Numbered from the stretch's first letter, positions 1-7,612 are shown. The stretch is DNA of 10,729 bases from Terrisporobacter othiniensis (GCF_000808015.1 NZ_JWHR01000082.1:1-10729), one strand, 5' to 3'. Notes: generated by a model from the letters alone, not told the origin. Numbers and translations: made by a program.

Positions 1-60
1 GATTATGATACAACTTATTATATATTAATAGTTAATAAAATGAATAGAGAGGTATAAAAT

Positions 61-1725
61 ATGTCAAACGAAACAATTTCAAATAATTTTATAAAGAATA
101 TTATAGTTGACGATTTAAAAACTGGAAAACATGATCACATAATTACCCGTTTTCCACCAGAACCAAATGGATACTTACATATAGGACATGCTAAGAGTAT
201 TTGTTTAAACTTTGGCTTAGCAAAGGAGTTCAGCGGAACAGTTAATATGAGATTTGATGATACAAATCCACTAAAAGAAGATGATGAATATGTTAATTCA
301 ATTAAAGAAGATGTTCAGTGGTTAGGATTTAACTGGAATAATTTATATTTTGCATCTGATTACTTTGATGAAATGTATAACAGAGCTGTTATTTTAATAA
401 AAAAAGGTAAAGCATATGTAGATGATTTATCTGCAGATGAAATAAGAGAAAATCGTGGTACTTTAACAGAACCAGGAGTTGAAAGTCCATATAGAAATAG
501 ATCTATAGAAGAAAACTTAGACTTATTTGAAAGAATGAAAAATGGTGAATTTGCAAATGGAGAAAAAGTTTTAAGAGCTAAGATAGATATGTCTTCTCCT
601 AATATAAACTTTAGAGACCCTGTTATATACAGAATTTCTCATGCCTCTCATCACAACACTGGAGATAAATGGTGCATATATCCAATGTACTCATTTGCTC
701 ATCCACTAGAAGATGCTATAGAAGGAATAACTCATTCTATCTGTACTTTAGAGTTTGAAGATCAAAGACCTTTATACGATTGGGTTGTTAGAGAATGTGA
801 AATGGAAAATGTTCCAAGACAAATAGAGTTTGCTAGACTTAACTTAACAAACACTGTAATGAGTAAAAGAAAATTAAAATTACTAGTTGATGAAGGAATA
901 GCTGATGGATGGGATGACCCTCGTCTTCCTACTATATCAGGTGTTAGAAGAAGAGGATATACTCCAGAATGTATACGTAACTTCTGCGCTGAGATAGGTG
1001 TATCAAAAGCTGACTCTAAAGTTGACAGCCAATTATTTGATCATTTCTTAAGAGAAGATTTACAACCAAAAGCACAACTTGCTATGGGTGTACTTAATCC
1101 TCTTAAGTTAGTTATAACAAACTATCCTGAAAATCAAAGTGAAATGATAGAACTTGAAAATATAGCTAAAAACGAAGAAGCTGGTACAAGAGAAGTTCCA
1201 TTTAGTAGAGAACTTTACATAGAAAGAGACGACTTTATGGAAGAACCAATACCAAAATACAGAAGATTCTTCCCAGGAAATGAAGTTAGATTAAAAGGTG
1301 CATACTTTGTTAAATGTACTGATGTTATAAAAGATGAAAATGGTAATGTAGTAGAAATCCATGGTACTTATGATCCAGAAACTAAATCAGGTTCAGGATT
1401 TACTGGACGTAAGGTTAAAGGTACAGTTCATTGGGTAGATGCTAAAACTGCTGTTCCTGCACAATTTAGATTATTTGAGCCATTAATATTAGATGATGCT
1501 CCAGAAAATGAAGGTAAGCACTTCTTAGATCAAATAAATCCAAATTCACTTACAATATTAGAAGGATTCGTAGAGCCTGCAGCAATAAAAGATGCTAAAC
1601 CTCTAGATAAATTCCAATTTGTTAGAAATGGATTCTTCTCAGTAGATACTAAGTATACTACTGACGAAAAACTTGTATTTAATAGAATAGTTCCTCTTAA
1701 GAGTTCTTTCAAACCTGGAAAATAA
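61..1725 (+). CDS. glnS: Glutaminyl-tRNA synthetase
   Basis: Class Ib aminoacyl-tRNA synthetase that charges tRNA-Gln with glutamine in the cytosol, using ATP. The 554-aa product has the usual GlnRS length. The ATP-binding HIGH motif is at residues 40-43, within [15 protein letters not shown]. The second class I signature, VMSKR, is at 266-270. The block [14 protein letters not shown] between them is typical of GlnRS rather than the discriminating GluRS. The C-terminal part (about 340-540) matches the two beta-barrel anticodon-binding domain, and there is no extra YqeY-like tail. The ATG is preceded by AGAGG at 48-52 with 8 nt spacing, and the next base run has no better start. It is followed directly by a strong terminator, so it ends its transcript. 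Many Firmicutes lack GlnRS and make Gln-tRNA through GatCAB transamidation, so this gene fits the clostridia that carry GlnRS. Recognition is by sequence memory and motifs. Confidence 0.97.
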   Translation: MSNETISNNFIKNIIVDDLKTGKHDHIITRFPPEPNGYLHIGHAKSICLNFGLAKEFSGTVNMRFDDTNPLKEDDEYVNSIKEDVQWLGFNWNNLYFASDYFDEMYNRAVILIKKGKAYVDDLSADEIRENRGTLTEPGVESPYRNRSIEENLDLFERMKNGEFANGEKVLRAKIDMSSPNINFRDPVIYRISHASHHNTGDKWCIYPMYSFAHPLEDAIEGITHSICTLEFEDQRPLYDWVVRECEMENVPRQIEFARLNLTNTVMSKRKLKLLVDEGIADGWDDPRLPTISGVRRRGYTPECIRNFCAEIGVSKADSKVDSQLFDHFLREDLQPKAQLAMGVLNPLKLVITNYPENQSEMIELENIAKNEEAGTREVPFSRELYIERDDFMEEPIPKYRRFFPGNEVRLKGAYFVKCTDVIKDENGNVVEIHGTYDPETKSGSGFTGRKVKGTVHWVDAKTAVPAQFRLFEPLILDDAPENEGKHFLDQINPNSLTILEGFVEPAAIKDAKPLDKFQFVRNGFFSVDTKYTTDEKLVFNRIVPLKSSFKPGK

Positions 1726-1730
1726 TTAAT

Positions 1731-1766
1731 AAAAAAACTGACACCTAACGGTTGTCAGTTTTTTTA
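1731..1766. terminator. Rho-independent terminator after glnS, probably bidirectional
   Basis: ACTGACA at 1737-1743 pairs with TGTCAGT at 1753-1759. The stem continues as CC/GG with a single bulged T at 1752 and closes on a TAAC loop. A run of seven T follows on the + strand. On the - strand the same hairpin is followed by seven T from the A-run at 1731-1737, so it can also stop transcription of the csoR-like gene that ends at 1793. Confidence 0.9.
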
Positions 1767-1792
1767 TATTATTGTAAATATCTAAATTATTT

Positions 1793-2065
1793 TTACATTC
1801 TTGAGAAGTATTCAATAGCTTTTGCAAAATCTTCTATGGTTTTATCAGCATCCCCATGTTCTATCCCCTCTTTTACACAGTGATGCAAATGACCTTCTAA
1901 TACTATTTGACCGACTTTATGAAGTGCAGATTTGGCTGCATTAATTTGCATAATTATATCTTCACAAGGCACATCTTCGTCTACCATTCTATCTATAGCA
2001 TTTAACTGACCTATTATTTTCTTCATTCTTCTGTGTATATTATCTGAGTCCATACATTGCTTCAT
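1793..2065 (-). CDS. csoR: CsoR-family metal-sensing transcriptional repressor, copper-type ligand set
   Basis: A 90-aa all-helical repressor of the CsoR/RcnR/FrmR (DUF156) family. These bind operator DNA as tetramers and release it on binding metal or a thiol-reactive signal. C34, H59 and C63 have the spacing of the Cu(I) ligands C36-H61-C65 of Mycobacterium CsoR. FrmR and RcnR have Glu or His at the last position, and CstR lacks the His, so copper sensing is the best reading. The family opening (HRRMKKIIGQLNAIDRMV, residues 11-28) is clear. AGGAGG at 2073-2078 lies 7 nt before the ATG, and a near-consensus promoter lies further upstream. No copA, copZ or other copper gene is in the window, so its target is elsewhere or beyond the window. 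It ends against the shared terminator of glnS. The family call is firm; the metal is an inference from ligand residues. Confidence 0.9.
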   Translation of the reverse strand: MKQCMDSDNIHRRMKKIIGQLNAIDRMVDEDVPCEDIIMQINAAKSALHKVGQIVLEGHLHHCVKEGIEHGDADKTIEDFAKAIEYFSRM

Positions 2066-2115
2066 AAGTTATCCTCCTAATTGTTTTTCATTCATATATG
2101 ATTTTATCAATTTGT

Positions 2116-2144
2116 ATTATAGTCATTATATTACCACATGTTAA
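2116..2144 (-). promoter_or_regulatory. Sigma-A-type promoter of the csoR-like gene
   Basis: Read on the - strand, TTAACA (2144-2139, five of six consensus bases) and TATAAT (2121-2116, six of six) are separated by exactly 17 bp. They lie about 50 bp upstream of the start codon. No G+C-rich inverted repeat of the usual CsoR operator kind overlaps it, so autoregulation is not supported here. Confidence 0.65.
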
Positions 2145-2174
2145 ATATTTCTAGATGATTTTTGTGAAAATTTA

Positions 2175-3362
2175 TCAACTTCTTGCATCATAATTAATTT
2201 CACAGGTTAAATCATTTATATCTAAATTATCAAATATATTGTACTCATTGGAGAAGAAAGATAGCAATACTCTCACTTTTTCCTTTGGCTTTAAACCTTT
2301 ACCTATATCAACTTTATTAAAAACTTTATTGCCTACTATTCTATTTTTGTCATCTTTTAATATTACTTTTAAATTACTTAAAGATTTTAACTCATAACTT
2401 TTCAAATTAAGTAAGTATGCATCCACATATAAGATGTTAGCTTCTTCATCCATTGATTTTATCATTAAGTTCAAATCATCATTTTTAATTTCAGTATTGT
2501 TTTTAGTTTTGCTTTTTGAGGAATAAGCTTTTATAAATTTACTGCCTTCAAGTATTTTTATTCTGTCCTTGGATTTATTTTCCCTTTTATTTCTTAATTT
2601 ATAAACTTCTTCATGAGGATAAGAAAGTAATCCTTCGTATATAATATTTAACTTATTATCTCTTAAATCAAGTAATGTTTCTATTGTTCCGAGGATATCC
2701 ATCCTGTTAATCCCTACAATTCTTTGGTAAATAAGTAATTCATAGTAATCATTAAAAGCTTGTTTTATGGGATAAATTCCACTTGGATTATCTATTATTG
2801 GACTTAAGTTTAATCTTAATTTTTTATTTTCATCGTACATCATTCCCAAATACTCTTTGGATCTTGTAGATAAATCAATTAAATATTTTTTCTTACCACA
2901 AGTAACTGAAGTTCTATAATTATTTTTAAATTTAGCAGAGCATGAATTATTTTTTCTATATGTTTCAAGGTTAAAAATTTCAATTAAGTTTTCATTTTCG
3001 TATTTGTAAATTACGCCTATTTCATAGTTAATTATATTCTTATTTTCACTTGTGCTATTTAGATTTTTATTTTCATTTATAATATTATTACAAGGGTTTT
3101 TATATTCTCCTCTAATCATTATATTTTCCAATCTGTCACCAGTAAAATCACCTACAAATAGTTGCATATTATATCCACTGTATGGAACATCTATGGTAAG
3201 AGGTAAATCATTTTCTCTATTTATAACAAGTTGCAAGCTATTTGCATAATTACTTTTTTCATCAGGAAATTCCCCAACTAATATAACTTTATCTTCTGTA
3301 TATTTATTAGTTATGCTGCCATATGCTGCATCAATTATTAATTTTTTATTGCTAGATATCAT
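2175..3362 (-). CDS. VCBS/FG-GAP-repeat-like protein of unknown function, no signal peptide
   Basis: A 395-aa protein. Residues 8-32 (LIIDAAYG...DKVILVGE) look like a degenerate first repeat, and residues 63-86 contain GYNMQLFVGDFTGDRLENI, a good FG-GAP/VCBS calcium-loop motif. This order, followed by a block ending in GIYPI...YYELLIYQRI (residues 195-215), resembles a family of FG-GAP-like proteins in bacilli and clostridia whose role is unknown to me. Residues 280-310 are a charged linker. The C-terminal part (about 307-370) reads like a small beta-sandwich, possibly SLAP-like, but this is weak. There is no hydrophobic N-terminus, transmembrane segment or sorting motif, so export is not evident. 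The first repeat has GSITNKYTEDK where Asp-rich loops are normal, so its metal site is probably lost. GGGGAGG at 3370-3376 lies 7 nt before the ATG. It lies 141 bp downstream of the exporter pair on the same strand with no convincing terminator between, so read-through from the exporter is possible. Confidence 0.75.
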   Translation of the reverse strand: MISSNKKLIIDAAYGSITNKYTEDKVILVGEFPDEKSNYANSLQLVINRENDLPLTIDVPYSGYNMQLFVGDFTGDRLENIMIRGEYKNPCNNIINENKNLNSTSENKNIINYEIGVIYKYENENLIEIFNLETYRKNNSCSAKFKNNYRTSVTCGKKKYLIDLSTRSKEYLGMMYDENKKLRLNLSPIIDNPSGIYPIKQAFNDYYELLIYQRIVGINRMDILGTIETLLDLRDNKLNIIYEGLLSYPHEEVYKLRNKRENKSKDRIKILEGSKFIKAYSSKSKTKNNTEIKNDDLNLMIKSMDEEANILYVDAYLLNLKSYELKSLSNLKVILKDDKNRIVGNKVFNKVDIGKGLKPKEKVRVLLSFFSNEYNIFDNLDINDLTCEINYDARS

Positions 3363-3450
3363 AAAAAATCCTCCCCCAATTATTTAACCCTAATATATTA
3401 TTTATTTATCATGGATTGTCCTTATTACTAATACTATCTCATGTTAAAAA

Positions 3451-3478
3451 ATTATAATATTTAGATTTTAATGGATAA
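3451..3478 (-). promoter_or_regulatory. Possible promoter of the VCBS-like gene
   Basis: On the - strand a perfect TATAAT (3456-3451) is preceded, after 16 bp, by TTATCC (3478-3473), which matches only three of six -35 bases. Such matches occur by chance in DNA this AT-rich. No clear terminator is seen in 3363-3503, so the gene may instead be read from the exporter promoter. Confidence 0.3.
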
Positions 3479-3503
3479 GGATTTTTAATATACTTTAAAT
3501 TTA

Positions 3504-5186
3504 TTATTCCATTGCTATACTTTTGTTTTCCAATTTTATTATTCTATCACAAGTTAAAATAGATGATAATCTATGTGATATGGAAAGTAGTGTTCTTTCA
3601 CTGGAAGCACTTTTAAGCACAGATATTATCTTTTCTTCTGTTTCCGAATCTAAATTTGCTGTAATCTCATCTAGTAACATAATTGGTGGAGATGTTACTA
3701 TTGCCCTTGCGATAGACAGTAGTTGCATCTGTCCTTGTGAAAAAAGATGAGGAGATGCAAAGGTGTCGTAACCTTTTTCAAGAGTTATTATATAATCATG
3801 AAGTCCTACAAATTTCATGGCATTTTCTATATCTTCTTTGCTTATATTTTCATCTTTTAAACTAATTTGCTCTGCCACACTTCCTTTTATAAAGGAAAAT
3901 GACTGCTCCACATATCCAAATATTTTACGTTTTTCATGATTAGGTATTTCACTGACTTTCACATTACTTAAAGTAACACTTCCACTACTTGGCTCCAAAA
4001 GTCCAAGAATTAATTTAAAAAGTGTTGTCTTTCCAGCTCCTGTTCTTCCTGCAAAAGTTACACTTTCTTTATGTTTTATATTAAGTGATATATTTTCTAA
4101 TATGTGTTCTCCTTTTATATAAGAAAAATCCACATTCTTAAGTTCTATATTTAAGTTATCATTTACAATTTTCTCATAAGTTAAATTATGGTCTTTCTCA
4201 GTTTCTTCTTCTTCATTTAGAAATTCGTCTATTCTATAAATCCCTGCTATGGATTGTTGAATATTTTGAAGTTCCATTCCTAAATTTTCTATAGGTGAAA
4301 AAATATTGTTAATTAATTCTATTGCTGCAGCTACAGAACCTATGGAAAGACCTAGAAAATATAGTTGATCACTAGACAAAATTACTACTAGTGCTACAAC
4401 TACAGCTCTTAGTATTAATATTATGGGTGAAAAAATTGAGTCGTAGAAGTTTATTTTATTCATAGCTTCATAACTTTCATCAAGATAATTCACATATCTT
4501 TCTTCCATATATTCTTCTTTTGCAAAAGATTTAATCATTTGGATATTATTTATACTTTCTGGTATATGATTGTTCACCTTGGCTGTTAAAACACGATAAA
4601 GTCTTTGTGCTTTTAACATTTTTCTCTGAAAAGCTCTAGTTAAAAAATATACTACAGGTATGATAAATAAAACTAAAATACCAAGTTTATAACTAAATAA
4701 CCATATGGAAATTACTATTCCCACAATTTTAAATGTATCTACAATCATACTTACTATACCATTTGTAAACAAAGACCCTACAGCTTCCACATCGTTGGAA
4801 AAACGAGATACTATGGAACCACTTTCATTTGTAGCTAGATATCCTATGGGTATTCTTGTAAGCTTAATCATCATTTCTTCTTTTATTTTTCTAATGATTT
4901 TCTGACCAAATACAGTGATGATTCCTTCTTTTCCAAAATTAAAAATACCAAGAAATACTATTGTACTAAAGTAAAGTAGGGCAGGCAATAATAAGCTCTT
5001 TCCTTTTACAATTAAATAATCATCTATTATATATTTTAGAACTTGAGGTGTTGCCAAACTAAAGCTTATTGATCCAATTATTACGAAAAGAAGTAAACAT
5101 GTAAGTGATTTATGGTTTTTGAAAACATTTATTATTAATTTAACTACTTTGCTATTAATTTTTATAAACTTATTTTTATTATTCAT
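3504..5186 (-). CDS. ABC exporter half-transporter, subunit with the intact catalytic Glu (partner of 5179-6915)
   Basis: A 560-aa half-exporter (ABCB/MsbA type). It has an N-terminal six-helix membrane domain (about 15-320) and a C-terminal nucleotide-binding domain (about 345-560). Walker A is GRTGAGKTT at 380-388, the Q-loop Gln is Q428, Walker B is IMLLD at 502-506 followed by catalytic E507, and the switch His is H538. The ABC signature is FSQGQ at 482-486, where LSGGQ is normal, so it is degenerate. This complements the defect of the upstream partner, and the two are expected to form a heterodimer in the cytoplasmic membrane. The substrate cannot be read from the sequence; multidrug and peptide export are both possible. 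I start it at the ATG at 5186, because AAGGTG lies about 6 nt upstream. A GTG three codons earlier (5195) would be part of that ribosome site. With this start it overlaps the partner's end by 8 bp, suggesting translational coupling. Confidence 0.93.
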   Translation of the reverse strand: MNNKNKFIKINSKVVKLIINVFKNHKSLTCLLLFVIIGSISFSLATPQVLKYIIDDYLIVKGKSLLLPALLYFSTIVFLGIFNFGKEGIITVFGQKIIRKIKEEMMIKLTRIPIGYLATNESGSIVSRFSNDVEAVGSLFTNGIVSMIVDTFKIVGIVISIWLFSYKLGILVLFIIPVVYFLTRAFQRKMLKAQRLYRVLTAKVNNHIPESINNIQMIKSFAKEEYMEERYVNYLDESYEAMNKINFYDSIFSPIILILRAVVVALVVILSSDQLYFLGLSIGSVAAAIELINNIFSPIENLGMELQNIQQSIAGIYRIDEFLNEEEETEKDHNLTYEKIVNDNLNIELKNVDFSYIKGEHILENISLNIKHKESVTFAGRTGAGKTTLFKLILGLLEPSSGSVTLSNVKVSEIPNHEKRKIFGYVEQSFSFIKGSVAEQISLKDENISKEDIENAMKFVGLHDYIITLEKGYDTFASPHLFSQGQMQLLSIARAIVTSPPIMLLDEITANLDSETEEKIISVLKSASSERTLLSISHRLSSILTCDRIIKLENKSIAME

Positions 5187-6915
5187 CTTTATCACCTTCT
5201 TTTCTTTGTTGTAAAGAGTAAAGCTGATTGTATAATTTTGAGTTAGTTAGTAATTCATAATGACTTCCATACTCCAAGCTCTTATCTTCATTTATTAATA
5301 TGATTTGATTTAAATACTTAAAAATTGAAAGTCTATGAGATATTAGCAAAATCAAGGAGTCTGTATAGTATTTTCTTAGATTTTCTATTATAATTTTTTC
5401 CGTATTCATATCCACAGCAGAGAAAGGATCATCTAGAATTAGTATTTTGTTTTTGTGATATAGTGTCCTTGCTAGAGCAATTCTGGCCTGTTGACCACCG
5501 CTTAGTCTTACTCCCCCATTTCCAACTAAAGTATGAATTCCTTTTTCCATGAATTTTAAATCTTCATTAAAACAAACCATATTAAGAACATGAGATATAT
5601 CCCCTTCATCTCCTAGAGTTATGTTGTTGTAGATAGTGTCTGAAATTAAATTAGGATTGTGACCTAAGTAAGATATGATTTTACTTCTTTCATATTCACT
5701 ATAATCTCTAAGTTCTTTATTATCTATTTTTAAACTTCCTTCATAGTTATAATTTCCTAAAAAGATTTTTCCTAAAGTTGATTTGCCACAGCCTATGGGT
5801 CCTGTTATACCTATGATATGATTTTCTTTTCCAGAAAAATTAAGATTTTTTATTATATAGTCATGATTATATTTAAAATATAAATTTTTAGCTTCTATTA
5901 TTGTTTTTTTATCTATTTCACCTAAACTTTTATCAATTTGGCTGTATTCATTTAAGTAGGGTTTTATTCTATTCCAAGATACCGCTGATTTTTGAATTGT
6001 ATTAAAAAGCCTAGCAATCCTACTAGCCTTCACTGCCATAATAGCAAATATTGAAATATAAGCAGAAAACTCACCTATGGTAAATGTTCCTGTATAGACC
6101 TTTTCACCAAGCATTATTATGACAAAGACAATTCCACCCATGGCAATAACATTGTAAATTGGCTGCATGGCATTTTCCCATACATTTGCCACAACTGCTT
6201 TCTTCTCAAAGTCAGAAAGTTCCTTGTCATAAATTATTCTATTATCAGCTTCTCTACCATAAAGTCTGTATAAAATTGCATTGTCTATCCTATCATAAGT
6301 TATATCTGATACCCTAGACACTTGACTTCTATAAGCTTTTGTAAATTTAAAGATAATTTTTTTTAGTTTTTCTGCAATAAAAATAGCCACAGGTATGAAT
6401 ACACAAGCATACAAGGTTATCTTCACATCATAGCGTAAAAGTGTTATTAAATATGATATAAAAAGAACTCCTGTGTCAAAAACTTCTGTGGTAGACTTTC
6501 TCATACCTTCCACACATACGTCCACATCTGAGATCGCCTTTGTCATAAGACTTCCCATATTCTCTTCACTTAGCTCTTTTTCTTCTTTATGTAAAATATT
6601 GTTATAAAGCATAAACCTCATGGTAGCCGTAGTTCTATTGGCAAATTGTCTAACATAGTACCTTTTAATATATCTGAAAAATTGCACCATAAAAATCACA
6701 AATATAAAAGTTAGTGCTAATTTTATTAAGTTGTAGAAACTTACTTTTCCAATTAAAGCATCTATTAATTTTCCTTGATAAATAGGTCTAGCTACCATTC
6801 CCACATTGTACAAAATCCCAAATATGGTTAGTAGTATTACTGTTTTCTTTTCCTTTATCCAATAATTTTTTATTTTATCAGGATTTTTTATGGATTCAAT
6901 TGCACTTTTCTTCAT
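5179..6915 (-). CDS. ABC exporter half-transporter, subunit with Asp in place of the catalytic Glu (partner of 3504-5186)
   Basis: A 578-aa half-exporter and the first gene of the pair. The membrane domain spans about 20-310 and the nucleotide-binding domain about 338-578. Walker A is GPIGCGKST at 372-380 and the signature LSGGQ at 471-475 is canonical. Walker B ILILD (491-495) is followed by D496 where Glu normally sits. The Q-loop position carries H419 instead of Gln. The switch His is present at H527. Asp at this place is the usual mark of the non-catalytic site in heterodimeric exporters such as BmrCD of Bacillus or TM287/288 of Thermotoga. Paired with the partner's faulty signature, it gives one degenerate and one complete ATP site. 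I start it at the ATG at 6915, because AGGGGGA lies 6 nt upstream. A longer in-frame reading up to a TTG at 6972 would run through the likely promoter. The substrate is unknown. Confidence 0.93.
   Translation of the reverse strand: MKKSAIESIKNPDKIKNYWIKEKKTVILLTIFGILYNVGMVARPIYQGKLIDALIGKVSFYNLIKLALTFIFVIFMVQFFRYIKRYYVRQFANRTTATMRFMLYNNILHKEEKELSEENMGSLMTKAISDVDVCVEGMRKSTTEVFDTGVLFISYLITLLRYDVKITLYACVFIPVAIFIAEKLKKIIFKFTKAYRSQVSRVSDITYDRIDNAILYRLYGREADNRIIYDKELSDFEKKAVVANVWENAMQPIYNVIAMGGIVFVIIMLGEKVYTGTFTIGEFSAYISIFAIMAVKASRIARLFNTIQKSAVSWNRIKPYLNEYSQIDKSLGEIDKKTIIEAKNLYFKYNHDYIIKNLNFSGKENHIIGITGPIGCGKSTLGKIFLGNYNYEGSLKIDNKELRDYSEYERSKIISYLGHNPNLISDTIYNNITLGDEGDISHVLNMVCFNEDLKFMEKGIHTLVGNGGVRLSGGQQARIALARTLYHKNKILILDDPFSAVDMNTEKIIIENLRKYYTDSLILLISHRLSIFKYLNQIILINEDKSLEYGSHYELLTNSKLYNQLYSLQQRKEGDKDE
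5193..5200 (-). promoter_or_regulatory. Ribosome binding site that decides the start of the second ABC gene
   Basis: AGAAGGTG on the - strand lies inside the end of the preceding gene, 6 nt before the ATG at 5186. The in-frame GTG at 5195 overlaps this site and has no equally placed site of its own, so the ATG is preferred. Confidence 0.7.
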
Positions 6916-6920
6916 ATTTA

Positions 6921-6927
6921 TCCCCCT
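6921..6927 (-). promoter_or_regulatory. Ribosome binding site that decides the start of the first ABC gene
   Basis: AGGGGGA on the - strand lies close upstream of the ATG at 6915, with six bases between the G-run and the start. It favours this ATG over upstream in-frame alternatives, which have no such site. Confidence 0.8.
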
Positions 6928-6942
6928 GTAAATTTTATGTTC

Positions 6943-6986
6943 ATAATATGATTTTAGCATAATATTATTCAAAATCTCAGATTCAA
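6943..6986 (-). promoter_or_regulatory. Candidate promoter(s) of the ABC exporter operon
   Basis: Two overlapping - strand arrangements are possible. One is TTGAAT (6972-6967), 18 bp, TATTAT (6948-6943). The other is TTGAAT (6986-6981), 16 bp, TATTAT (6964-6959). Each pair has good but imperfect consensus matches. The region lies 30-70 bp before the start codon, which suits a promoter, but I cannot choose between them. Confidence 0.4.
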
Positions 6987-7036
6987 TCTTTAATAATAAA
7001 AAGCCATATGTTTTCTTATACCCTTTAGAGAATAAT

Positions 7037-7065
7037 TTGAAATTTAAAACTCATAATAATGATAT
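7037..7065 (+). promoter_or_regulatory. Candidate promoter of the superoxide reductase gene
   Basis: TTGAAA at 7037-7042 matches five of six -35 bases. After 17 bp comes TGATAT at 7060-7065, a weak -10. This is the best arrangement close to the gene, but the -10 is poor, so it remains tentative. Confidence 0.33.
7051..7065 (+). promoter_or_regulatory. Candidate PerR box before the superoxide reductase gene
   Basis: TCATAATAATGATAT matches 11 of the 14 fixed positions of the PerR operator TTATAATNATTATAA, counted by hand. It overlaps the proposed -10 and ends 22 bp before the start codon, where a repressor would block transcription. PerR is known to control superoxide reductase genes in clostridia. 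AT-rich DNA produces such near matches by chance, so this is a suggestion only. Confidence 0.3.
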
Positions 7066-7087
7066 AACGTAAAATGGAGGTGTTCTT

Positions 7088-7471
7088 ATGTTTAAAAGTA
7101 AATTTTTAGTATGTGACGATGATAAAAATATAGTAGAAGTGTTATCCAACACAGGAGAAGAAATAAAATGTGGTGATAAACCTATGCATGAACTAGTGGC
7201 TAACTCCACAAATGCAGCACAAGAAAAACATGTTCCTCAGGTAAGTGTAGAAGGAAATACTGTGAAAGTAGATGTGGGAAGTGTGGCTCATCCTATGGAA
7301 GAAGCACATAGTATCACGTGGGTTCATATAGTTACAAATCAAGGTATACAACGTAAGTACTTACAGTCAAATACTGATCCTGTTGTGGAGTTTGCATTAT
7401 GTAATGATGAAAAACTACAAGAAGTATATGCTTATTGCAATCTTCATGGATTGTGGATGAGTAAAGCATAA
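7088..7471 (+). CDS. Superoxide reductase (desulfoferrodoxin family) with a degenerate N-terminal iron site
   Basis: A 127-aa cytosolic enzyme that reduces superoxide to hydrogen peroxide without making oxygen, an oxygen-defence route of anaerobes. The catalytic Fe(His4Cys) centre II is complete: H48 in EKHVP (with the conserved E46-K47), H68 and H74 in GSVAHPMEEAHS, then C117 and H120 in CNLHGLW. The N-terminal desulforedoxin-like domain is present by fold (NIVEVL...KPM), but only C9 and C28 of the four iron ligands remain. D12 and G29 replace the other two, so centre I should not bind iron. This matches class III superoxide reductases, such as that of Treponema pallidum, which keep the domain but not the metal. 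GGAGG at 7076-7080 lies 7 nt before the ATG. The gene stands alone on the + strand, divergent from the ABC operon, and ends ahead of a structured intergenic stretch and a terminator. Confidence 0.93.
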   Translation: MFKSKFLVCDDDKNIVEVLSNTGEEIKCGDKPMHELVANSTNAAQEKHVPQVSVEGNTVKVDVGSVAHPMEEAHSITWVHIVTNQGIQRKYLQSNTDPVVEFALCNDEKLQEVYAYCNLHGLWMSKA

Positions 7472-7473
7472 AA

Positions 7474-7612
7474 TTCGCTTCACCTGAGCAACGTGTCGGC
7501 GAAACACTTCGTATTGCCAAAATTGAGAAGCATATCGTCAACGATATATCCTCGTTACAACTTTAAGCCACTGTGTGGGCGTTATGAAATTTCAGTCAAC
7601 TACGTTTCTCAA
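7474..7612. other. G+C-richer structured intergenic element, possible repeat element or gene remnant
   Basis: This stretch between the superoxide reductase gene and its terminator differs from its surroundings. By hand count 59 of 140 bases at 7471-7610 are G or C, about 42%. Inverted repeats are dense. GTGT/ACAC (7493-7496, 7504-7507) sits inside GCAA/TTGC (7488-7491, 7514-7517). ATATCGT-CA-ACGATAT is at 7532-7547. CCAC-TGT-GTGG is at 7568-7578. The palindrome TGAAATTTCA is at 7585-7594. An outer pair, TTGAGAA (7523-7529) with TTCTCAA (7606-7612), could enclose the last three. On the + strand a 33-codon reading frame without a start (7465-7563, stop 7564-7566) uses codons such as GTC, GGC, CGT and GCC that are rare in the neighbours. 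It could be an intergenic repeat copy, a structured RNA or a decayed foreign gene end. I cannot decide which. Confidence 0.45.

Noticed and set aside
1..60. Possible T-box leader or promoter before glnS
   Set aside because: Only 60 bases are present, with no specifier, T-box sequence or terminator/antiterminator visible. A TATATT at 21-26 cannot be judged without upstream sequence.
3404..3485. Possible stem from CCTTAT (near 3420) and ATAAGG (near 3476) as a terminator of the ABC operon
   Set aside because: The arms are short, about 50 bases apart and without a G+C-rich stem or proper T-run, so no terminator is called.
7332..7541. 69-codon - strand frame over the end of the superoxide reductase gene
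   Set aside because: It is antisense to a well-supported gene, lacks a ribosome site and looks random.
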